Assembly (NCBI GenBank): GCA_036557665.1
Contig: DATBHG010000106.1
Span: forward strand, 62,001 to 126,000
Length of the DNA stretch: 64,000 bases
Source: VAZQ01 sp036557665
GTDB lineage: Bacteria > Pseudomonadota > Alphaproteobacteria > Rhizobiales > Xanthobacteraceae
Direction: 5' to 3'
Shown here: positions 7,325 to 14,730 of the stretch, one piece after another
Layout: each line of letters starts with the position of its first letter
How positions within the stretch are numbered: the stretch's first letter is position 1
The notes under the pieces: generated by a model
Told to the model about the DNA's origin: nothing
What the model saw: the letters and a program-made list of their open reading frames with translations, nothing else
The model's database searches: none
Position numbers and translations under genes: made by a program

Positions 7325-10300
7325 TTGGTATCAATTGCGACAGCCGGTTTAGCCGTTTTTTTGTTGCTCACGCTCGTGGCCTGGAGGCGGTATGATTGGG
7401 TGCCGGAGAAGGTCGCGGAGAATCAGGCGTACACCTGCCCCTATAGCCTGACGGAAGTCTTTGGCCGCGACCATCTCTTGAACGTACCGCATCAAAAAGG
7501 AGTGCGGTGGCTCACGGAGATCTTCAGCCGCTCCGCCGAGAAATTTCCCGATCTCACGGCGTTGCAGATACCCTGCAGCGGAGAATCGCTGAGTTTCGCC
7601 GAGCTCGACGCCCGCGCGGAGAAAGTGGCCGCAGCGCTCTCCCCCTTTGTCACCGGCCCCGACCAGGTGGTGGCCGTGGCAATGTCGCAGGACAACTGGC
7701 AGATCGTTGCCGCTCATCTCGGGATCCTGAAGGCTGGCGGTGCGGTGCTCCTTCTCGACACCACACTGCCGGATGCCCTGGTCACCCACATGCTCAACGA
7801 CGCACGGCCGGTCGTCGTCCTCACCCGCGGTCAAGCCAAGTTCCGCGACCTGCCGGCGCTCGATGTCACGGCGTTGCCGGAGAGCACGGGCCCACGAGCA
7901 GCGCCGACCTGGCTGGACGACCCGACACAACGCCTTGCGACCATCTTTTACACCAGCGGAACCACCGGGATGCCGAAGGGAGTGGAGTGTCCGCACGCGG
8001 GGTACGTGAACCTCGCCCTGAGCTACGCCGATTACTTCGATCTGCTTCCCGGCATGGATGCGACCTCGCTCACGTCGTCGCTTGGCTACGACGGCAGCAT
8101 CTCCGAGATGTACAGCGCATGGGTGTCCGGCTGTGCGGTAGTCATGCTGACGAAGGAGCAGCTGCGGGCCGGCCCGGACCTCGTCCCCGTGCTTCGCGAA
8201 GCCGAAGTGACCGTGCTCTTCTGTCCACCGGTGCTGCTCACCACTCTCACTGCAACGCCCGAGGTGGATCTTCCCTATCCGCTGTGCCGCTACATCGTTC
8301 CAGCGGGCGAGGCCTTCCCCAGCGCGCTTGTGGAACCGTGGACCCGGGGCAGGCGGCAGGTCATCAACACCTACGGTCCGACCGAGGCAAGCACCGACAC
8401 CAGCCGCCAGAGTTTGCGGCCGGGGGAGCCCGTCACCATCGGCTCGCCCTTTCCCAACGTCACTTACGTGATCCTCGAGGTCGATGGTCTCCGCCCGCTG
8501 CCGCACAGCGAGGCTGGTGAGCTCTGCATCGGCGGGGTGCACGTTGCGCGGGGCTACCGCAATTTGCCGGAGCAAACCGCCGAGAAATTCATCATGCACG
8601 CCGAGCTCGGCCGCCTGTACCGCACCGGGGACAAATGCAAGATCGACATTCAAACACAGCGCGTGCATTTCCTCGGTCGAATCGACACGCAGATCAAAGT
8701 CCGCGGGCACCGGGTCGAAATACAGGCCGTTGAGGACATCCTCCAGACCCAGTTCCCCGAGATCGAAGCAGCCGTGTTGGATTATCAGAACGAGATGCTG
8801 GTTGCCTTTGTCGCTGCGCCTTCAGTGCACAAAGGCGGCATATCGGTAGTTGCTCCTGCGCCGGCGGACTGGGCTGCCCATGTGACGGGAATGCTCGCCA
8901 GACGACTTCCACCGGCGTCAGTCCCGACGAAAATGTTCCTGGTCGAAAAATTCGTCATGAAACCGGTTTCCGGAAAGATCGACCGGGAGCGCCTGCCAAG
9001 ACTGTCGGAGCTGCGGAGCAACGCCGAGCTCGAGGCGGAGTACAGGCCGGACGGCGTGCGGGAGCGAAGAGAAGCGCAAGTCAATCCGCACGACGATGTG
9101 GGAATGACCCCCGAGTGTCGGGAGGTCCTGGCGATCTGCAGGACAGTGTTCGAAACACCCCTGGGATTGGACGATGGGTTCGTGGAGGCTGGCGGCCACT
9201 CGATTCTCATTGCACGCCTGGCCCACCAACTGCAGGCCGCCGGGTGGGCCGTGCCAGTGCGGGCATTGCTCAGCGACTGCAACACTGCACGAAAAGTGGC
9301 GAGTCGGCCGCGAGCGCTCGAGCAGAGCCCCGGCGCTGCTGCGAGCGGCGTGAACCTCGACGAGAGCAGTCCCCGGATCGATCACGCCGCGGCTGAGGTG
9401 CTCCCGATCGAATACTTCACCACTCTTCAGGTCCTCTTCGCAATGCTCCTGTATTCGCCGCCCCTCGCGGGATTGCTCATCGGGTTGAGCTTCGTCGAAG
9501 TTGGAACCTTCTTCACGACCGCCAGCCTGTGGGAATTCATCGCCGCGGGGTTTTTCGTCTATCTCATCGGCCTCTTCACGCCCTTTGCCTCCCTGCTTTG
9601 GGTCATGATCATGAAACTTCTGTTGGGAGGCGCCATCTACAAGAACAATGTCATCCCCGGCGTGTATCCCAAGTGGAGCAGGATGCATCTGCGAGTCTGG
9701 TGCATCGGGCGGCTGGAGAGCATGGTGCTTGTCACGCTGCGCCTCATCTATCGCAGCGCGCCGCTGATGGCATTCGTGCTGCGGCAGCTCGGCGCGACCG
9801 TGGGCAAGAACCTCCAGTGCGCACAAGATGCACAGTTGTCCGGGCCGCTCGATCTGATCTCGATCGACGACGATGTCGGCATACAGACAGGCGCCTACAT
9901 CCAAACCACGAGGTGGTTGGGCCAGCACCTGCATGTCGGTCCTGTACATCTTAACAGCGGCTGCAAGATCGGAATGCGGGCCGGCATCGGCAGCAATGTG
10001 ACGGTAGGTCGGGGCAGCTGGATCACTCCTTTCACCCCGATTCTCGACAACGTGGGCTCGCAGGAGATCTGGGAGGGAGCACCCGCCCGGCTCAGTGGCC
10101 GCTGCACGGAGCTCACGCGTACGGCGAGAGTCTGCGAGCATGCGGCTCCGGTCTGGTTGCTGGAGACCGCCAACATCCTCATGCAGATCCTCGTATCATT
10201 TTGGATTTATGTGGTCCCCACTGCCGTGATCCTGTGGTTCGCAACCGGCCTGTTGCCAGTGGGAGATGCTGATCTTTCTGCCGAATATTTCAGGGCTACG

Positions 10301-12448
10301 CCTCCGTTCGAGATCGTCTGGCACCTGAGCCTTTACGCCTTCATCGCCACCGGGTTGACCGTCATCATCACCTCTGTGCTGAGCTGTCTGCTCGTGCGCT
10401 GCACGGCTGGCTCGGCGGGGCTGTACGCCACGCACGGCCTCAGAGGTGCGCTTCTCCTGTACAGGGTGCACCTCATGAATCGGGTTCAGAGACAGTGGAC
10501 CTGGACGATTACGGGGCAGTATTTGCGTGCGCTCTCCGGCATGCGCTTCCCGCGCCCGGGTGCCTCGGAATGCGATCTCATGTTCAACCTCGTCCCGGAG
10601 CTTGCGACCGCGGACGCGCAGGTGTTCTGGTCAAATGGCTGTTTCACCAACATGCTCGACTACGGCGCCGAGCACTGCAAGCTGCGCCAGCTCGACATGC
10701 CGGCGGAGTTCTTCAGCGGCAACAACTGCGTGGCCGAGTACGGGCATTTCCCATCCAGCTTCACCTTGGGAGTTTCCAGTCCCGCAAGCGATATCCAGTT
10801 CCGGCGCCAGATGTGGTCGCGGCGGGGCGCGCCGCTGGTGGTCGCCGGAAACCCGCCGGTGAAATTTGCCACCGCGTCCGTTCCGGACGAGAAGGGAGGG
10901 AGCAGCCGGCCGCCGTTTCTACTTTTTCTGATCCGCATCGTCCTGTTTGACGTCTTCGGCATCAGTATCCTGCCCATCGCCGAGGGACTGATCTTCACAA
11001 TTCTATACATTTGTTGGCTGCGATTGGGCGAGCAAGCGATTGCAAGCGCCATTATCGCCTTGGCGCTTACGGAAGCCGCCCTGGTCTTGTTTTGCATCGC
11101 GATTAAAAAGTCCCTCGTCGGCAAATGGGGATCGAACCATTCGGCGCCATTCTGGTCGTGGCGGCACTTCGCATACTTCTTCGCACAAGACTGCTTCTTC
11201 GTCTGGTGCAGAGGCGCTCTCGGGTTTTGCGCCGGCACTGTCCTGTCGAATTCCGTTCTGCGCCGGATGGGATGTCTGATCGGGCGGCGAACGATCCTGA
11301 CCCAGCCGATGCAGTGCTCCGACTGGAACGCGGTGAGCGTCGGGGATGACTGCATTCTCGACGGCGTGCTGCAGTTTCACAGCTTCGAGAACATGGTTCT
11401 TAGAGTAAAGCGCACCCAGATCGAGGACGGCTCAGCGGTCGGCTTCGGCGCAACGCTCATGGGCGGCGCCGTGATCGCACGCCACACGACGCTTATGCCG
11501 TTGTCCCTGGTCCTCAAGGAGATGCGCCTGCCCACGGCGACCTACGAAGGCAGTCCCGCGCAGCCTGTGGACGCCGCAAACTCCACCCGGGGACTGGATG
11601 TCGCCCCGCGATCGAAGAGCGTTCCAAAAGCGGTTGACAATACCGACTGGCTCAAGACCGTCGCCATCCTTCTGGTCCTCGTCGACCATTTCGGCCATTT
11701 CTTCATGGAGGACGACACCTGGTGGGCCGTTTTCGGGCGCTTTGCAGCTCCGCCATTCTTCTTCCTGATGGGCTATGCGGAGACGAGGGCCGTCCCGCGC
11801 CACTGGCTCTGGCTGGGCATCACTCTCACGCTGCTCAACAGCTGGAACGCCGGTTGGAGCTGGGTAGCGCCGAACATTCTTTTGAGTCTCGCGCTCATCC
11901 GCGTGGCGCGTCCGCATCTCAAAGTCCTTCTGCAACGTTACGGCTGGGCTGCCTTTTCCCTCCTCATCTGCGCGCTGGTCGCGCTGCTTGGGCCGGCGGG
12001 GGCAATTGTCGATTACGGCGCGGAAGGGTGGCTGTGGGCCCTGTTCGGGTTTTGCCAACGCAAATACGTGGACGACAGATCGGCCACCAAGCCAGGCGGC
12101 GCAGCTCAACCCTCGCCGCCACTCACGCCCGCGATTGGGCGAGACGTTGGGCTGCGAGACGTCGGGCTGATGCGCCTGGTGGCCTGCGTTGTCGCCGCGG
12201 TCGTCTACGTCTGGCAAGAACAGAAGGAATTCTCCTTTCCTGCGATCCCCCTCGCCGTCTTGGTTGTGGGGGCCGGTGTCCTGTCCGTTGGATTATCCCT
12301 GTTCCTGCGCGGTCCGAGCCGCATCCAGCCGCCACTGAGCCTGGCCGGGGTGCTGCGCTTCATCGGCCGGCACACCCTGGAGATCTACGCCATCCAGCTT
12401 GCGGGCTCCGAGCTCCTGATAAAATTGGTGCCCGATATCGCTCCCTGA
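7325..12448 (+). CDS. Pls/PosA-like membrane NRPS with TraX-like C-terminal domain, 1707 aa
   Basis: Single-module synthetase. An N-terminal transmembrane helix (about 3-18) precedes an adenylation domain (about 45-560) with FYTSGTTGMPKG (near 210), NTYGPTEAS, YRTGDK, GRIDTQIKVRGHR (near 450) and PVSGKID (near 547). A carrier domain follows with GGHSI (Ser near 625). The rest alternates membrane helices (about 700-760, 950-1030, 1197-1258) with hexapeptide-repeat segments (about 826-912, 1312-1412), as in poly-lysine synthetase Pls. From about 1438 a TraX-like membrane domain starts TDWLKTVAILLVLVDHFGHFF. No standard condensation or thioesterase domain is visible. TTG start; GAGGA at 7314-7318. 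The product may be an amino-acid oligomer or amide. Confidence 0.88.
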   Translation: MVSIATAGLAVFLLLTLVAWRRYDWVPEKVAENQAYTCPYSLTEVFGRDHLLNVPHQKGVRWLTEIFSRSAEKFPDLTALQIPCSGESLSFAELDARAEKVAAALSPFVTGPDQVVAVAMSQDNWQIVAAHLGILKAGGAVLLLDTTLPDALVTHMLNDARPVVVLTRGQAKFRDLPALDVTALPESTGPRAAPTWLDDPTQRLATIFYTSGTTGMPKGVECPHAGYVNLALSYADYFDLLPGMDATSLTSSLGYDGSISEMYSAWVSGCAVVMLTKEQLRAGPDLVPVLREAEVTVLFCPPVLLTTLTATPEVDLPYPLCRYIVPAGEAFPSALVEPWTRGRRQVINTYGPTEASTDTSRQSLRPGEPVTIGSPFPNVTYVILEVDGLRPLPHSEAGELCIGGVHVARGYRNLPEQTAEKFIMHAELGRLYRTGDKCKIDIQTQRVHFLGRIDTQIKVRGHRVEIQAVEDILQTQFPEIEAAVLDYQNEMLVAFVAAPSVHKGGISVVAPAPADWAAHVTGMLARRLPPASVPTKMFLVEKFVMKPVSGKIDRERLPRLSELRSNAELEAEYRPDGVRERREAQVNPHDDVGMTPECREVLAICRTVFETPLGLDDGFVEAGGHSILIARLAHQLQAAGWAVPVRALLSDCNTARKVASRPRALEQSPGAAASGVNLDESSPRIDHAAAEVLPIEYFTTLQVLFAMLLYSPPLAGLLIGLSFVEVGTFFTTASLWEFIAAGFFVYLIGLFTPFASLLWVMIMKLLLGGAIYKNNVIPGVYPKWSRMHLRVWCIGRLESMVLVTLRLIYRSAPLMAFVLRQLGATVGKNLQCAQDAQLSGPLDLISIDDDVGIQTGAYIQTTRWLGQHLHVGPVHLNSGCKIGMRAGIGSNVTVGRGSWITPFTPILDNVGSQEIWEGAPARLSGRCTELTRTARVCEHAAPVWLLETANILMQILVSFWIYVVPTAVILWFATGLLPVGDADLSAEYFRATPPFEIVWHLSLYAFIATGLTVIITSVLSCLLVRCTAGSAGLYATHGLRGALLLYRVHLMNRVQRQWTWTITGQYLRALSGMRFPRPGASECDLMFNLVPELATADAQVFWSNGCFTNMLDYGAEHCKLRQLDMPAEFFSGNNCVAEYGHFPSSFTLGVSSPASDIQFRRQMWSRRGAPLVVAGNPPVKFATASVPDEKGGSSRPPFLLFLIRIVLFDVFGISILPIAEGLIFTILYICWLRLGEQAIASAIIALALTEAALVLFCIAIKKSLVGKWGSNHSAPFWSWRHFAYFFAQDCFFVWCRGALGFCAGTVLSNSVLRRMGCLIGRRTILTQPMQCSDWNAVSVGDDCILDGVLQFHSFENMVLRVKRTQIEDGSAVGFGATLMGGAVIARHTTLMPLSLVLKEMRLPTATYEGSPAQPVDAANSTRGLDVAPRSKSVPKAVDNTDWLKTVAILLVLVDHFGHFFMEDDTWWAVFGRFAAPPFFFLMGYAETRAVPRHWLWLGITLTLLNSWNAGWSWVAPNILLSLALIRVARPHLKVLLQRYGWAAFSLLICALVALLGPAGAIVDYGAEGWLWALFGFCQRKYVDDRSATKPGGAAQPSPPLTPAIGRDVGLRDVGLMRLVACVVAAVVYVWQEQKEFSFPAIPLAVLVVGAGVLSVGLSLFLRGPSRIQPPLSLAGVLRFIGRHTLEIYAIQLAGSELLIKLVPDIAP

Positions 12449-12499
12449 CACGTCGCGCCTGCTGGCATTCTTCCGGAAGCTGGAACCTGGTTTTCACAA

Positions 12500-13507
12500 A
12501 TGAGCGATCGAGGACCTGAAAGGAATTTTGAATTTTTATGGAAGACGTTCCACAATCGATACCCGTTTTTTAAATTGAGGAATGTCGATTGGAAAAAGCA
12601 GTATGCCACATACCGGCCCATGGTCGCCCGCAGGACCAGCGAGGCCAAGCTTTTCCAGATCTTCTGCGACATGCTCCGCCCTTTGAATGATGGGCATGTC
12701 GAGCTCGAGGGCAAACTAAGAGGGGAGCGCAAGGCACGATATTTCCGCCCGGAGAGAAAGCCGAGATTTCACCAAGAGTTCACAAAACGGGAGATCAAGC
12801 GGCTGTTCAAAACAACGGAGAAGACTCTCGTCGCCTCCGGCTTCGAAAAACCCCGGAAGACGGATGCCTGGGTGCTGCACTACGGCCGCTCCCTGGAATT
12901 CGCCTACCTTCGGATTCTTGAGCTCGAGCGAATCAGCAAGCGAAGGCTGACTGCCGCACTGGACAGGATTGCTCGACAGTTCGGGAGCTTGAAAGGCATC
13001 ATCGTTGATATCCGCGACAATCCCGGCGGAGAGGACAGTATCGCGATTTCAATTGCCAATCGGTTTTGCGACCGCAAGCGGGTCGCCTTTCGCAGGAAGA
13101 CGAAAACTGGCCCAGGCAAGAACGCGTTCACGCCGTTGAGGACGTGGTACCTCGAGCCGCAAGGCGATTTGCAATTTACCGGGCCGATCGCACTCTTGAC
13201 CTGCGATTCCGTGTTCAGCGGCGGAGAGGCCTTTGCGCTGGCGATGAAGCAGCTGCCTCATGTCACGATCATAGGGGATCACACCAACGGCATATTTTCC
13301 TACCAGCTCGAGAAGGACCTTCCCAATGGATGGGAGCTCTGTCTGTCCTATCAAGTATACCTGTCAGCGGACATGGTGTGCTACGAAGGCAAGGGCGTGC
13401 CGGTCGATATCAAGCTCCTCAACTCGAAGCAGGATATTGAAGCCGGTATCGACCCATTGATCATCCGCGCGCTCGAAATCCTGCGGTCCAGGCGCGAGCG
13501 ACCCTGA
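12500..13507 (+). CDS. S41-like (C-terminal processing) peptidase, 335 aa
   Basis: Serine protease relative. The N-terminal helical domain has PLNDGHVEL, the tail-protease motif; the S41 core has LKGIIVDIRDNPGG (about residues 168-182) and TCDSVFSGGEAF with the probable nucleophile Ser240. No PDZ domain and no signal peptide or lipobox are visible, so it may be cytoplasmic, unlike most CtpA proteins. It starts 51 bp after the NRPS stop and is probably co-transcribed. It could process, hydrolyse or give immunity to the NRPS product; inference only. The catalytic Lys was not placed with certainty. Confidence 0.8.
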   Translation: MSDRGPERNFEFLWKTFHNRYPFFKLRNVDWKKQYATYRPMVARRTSEAKLFQIFCDMLRPLNDGHVELEGKLRGERKARYFRPERKPRFHQEFTKREIKRLFKTTEKTLVASGFEKPRKTDAWVLHYGRSLEFAYLRILELERISKRRLTAALDRIARQFGSLKGIIVDIRDNPGGEDSIAISIANRFCDRKRVAFRRKTKTGPGKNAFTPLRTWYLEPQGDLQFTGPIALLTCDSVFSGGEAFALAMKQLPHVTIIGDHTNGIFSYQLEKDLPNGWELCLSYQVYLSADMVCYEGKGVPVDIKLLNSKQDIEAGIDPLIIRALEILRSRRERP

Positions 13508-13656
13508 TTGACCAGGCCGCCGCCATGGCGGCAGCTACTTTCCACGCCTTCGCGACGGCGCGCACAAGGGCCTGCTCGGCGGGGTCCGGCCCAGAGCGGT
13601 GGCTTTCGACGCGGATCACCTCGAGCTCTCCGAGAAACGGCGGTGTAGGGGATTGG

Positions 13657-13908
13657 TCAGGCTGAAGGCTCGCCAGCCGTTTCGTGGCCGGCGCGTGGAA
13701 CGGGTTGCGGGACAAGGCTGTGCCCAAGCCGCAGGCCCGCCGGCGTGTTCGCCGTGATCGTGCCTGCCATCAGGTTGAGCCATTGCCGCGGGCCGATGGC
13801 CTCGATCTGCTGGAACACCAGGCCGAGTCCGCCGGTTTGGCCGTTGCCAATCGCCAGCACGATGAGTCCCAGCAGGATCCGCAGCGCGAGGAGTGATTTG
13901 CATTTCAT
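13657..13908 (-). CDS. Short DoxX-like membrane protein, possibly truncated, 83 aa
   Basis: The start MKCKSLLALRILLGLIVLA resembles the first helix of DoxX/DUF4267-like proteins, and QWLNLMAG resembles the 'fr.ltG' turn before helix 2, but the sequence then becomes Pro/His rich with no further membrane helices. DoxX proteins usually have about 130-150 residues and four helices, so this is either a decayed remnant or a distinct short protein. AGGA lies upstream of the ATG at 13908. It diverges from a TetR gene across a duplicated operator-like repeat, a usual arrangement for a repressor and its target. Confidence 0.45.
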   Translation of the reverse strand: MKCKSLLALRILLGLIVLAIGNGQTGGLGLVFQQIEAIGPRQWLNLMAGTITANTPAGLRLGHSLVPQPVPRAGHETAGEPSA

Positions 13909-13980
13909 TGTCCAGGTCCTTCCTCGGTCAGGCCTGCGCTGCGTTTGGTTTCGAGAGGGTAGACAGTGCGTCGGGGTTGT

Positions 13981-14024
13981 GGTACTGACCGGTAACACCA
14001 ATATAGGTACTGACCGGTAACACC
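13981..14024. repeat. Twin 19-bp direct repeat, candidate TetR operators
   Basis: GGTACTGACCGGTAACACC occurs perfectly at 13981-13999 and at 14006-14024 (25-bp period), between the divergent DoxX-like and TetR genes. Each copy has a palindromic ACCGGT centre with partial symmetry (TGACCGGTAA). Position, perfect duplication and dyad symmetry suggest two binding sites for the adjacent TetR repressor. Confidence 0.7.
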
Positions 14025-14043
14025 TATGTCAAGGGGAAATGTC

Positions 14044-14646
14044 ATGGCAACCGCAATAAAATCCGCAAGTGATGGAAGGAACGAAGGAATTCCGCCTCGA
14101 GAACGCATCCTGGCCACTGCGGCGGACCTGTTTTACCGCAAGGGCATCCGGGCCGTCGGGGTGGACTCGATCGCCGAAGCCGCTGGAACCAACAAGATGA
14201 CCCTATATCGGCACTTCTCGTCCAAGGACGAGTTGGTTGCTGAGTACCTCCGCCGTCTGGCGGACAAGGCGACCTCATTGTGGGGGCGGCTCGCATCCCA
14301 ACACCCCGGGGATGCGCGCGCCCAGTTGCGTGGCTGGCTCAAGGAGATGGCCTCCCATGTCGCGAGCGGTGACCAGCGCGGCTGCGCACTGTCCAACGCC
14401 GCGGTGGAGTTGCCGGAACAGCATCACCCGGCGCGGCGGGTGATCGAAGCCTTCAAGACCGCGCAGCGCCGGCGCATCATCGAGCTGTGCACCGCGGCCG
14501 AGCTGACCGACCCGGAAATGCTCGCGGACGAGCTGTTCCTCCTGCTCGAGGGCGCGCGCGTGACCGCGCAGAGCATCGGCCGTGACGGCCTGGGCGATCG
14601 CCTGGTCAGGATGAGCGAGGCCATGATCGCTGCTCACGAGAGCTGA
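14044..14646 (+). CDS. TetR/AcrR-family transcriptional repressor, 200 aa
   Basis: The N-terminal helix-turn-helix (about residues 17-65) reads RERILATAADLFYRKGIRAVGVDSIAEAAGTNKMTLYRHF-like, diagnostic for TetR. The C-terminal ligand-binding part (about 70-200) has RGCALSNAAVELP, common in the subgroup that controls DoxX/oxidoreductase or efflux genes. ATG 14044 is preferred over ATG 14026 because AAGGGG lies between them. It converges on the RND pump operon and diverges from a DoxX-like fragment, with the 19-bp repeats in between. Ligand unknown. Confidence 0.9.
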   Translation: MATAIKSASDGRNEGIPPRERILATAADLFYRKGIRAVGVDSIAEAAGTNKMTLYRHFSSKDELVAEYLRRLADKATSLWGRLASQHPGDARAQLRGWLKEMASHVASGDQRGCALSNAAVELPEQHHPARRVIEAFKTAQRRRIIELCTAAELTDPEMLADELFLLLEGARVTAQSIGRDGLGDRLVRMSEAMIAAHES

Positions 14647-14730
14647 GCAGCGCGACAGCGGCTCGCACGGGCGCGGCCTCGGCAGATTTGATTCTCAGTT
14701 TCAGACGCAACGGCTTCCCCTGTAACATGG

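Noticed and set aside
8918..10141. 407-codon minus-strand frame inside the NRPS gene
   Set aside because: Lies wholly antisense to conserved adenylation/carrier motifs; no recognisable domain.
13461..13727. 88-codon minus-strand frame downstream of the DoxX-like gene, considered as the rest of that gene after a frameshift
   Set aside because: It has no hydrophobic helices and does not resemble the DoxX C-terminal half.
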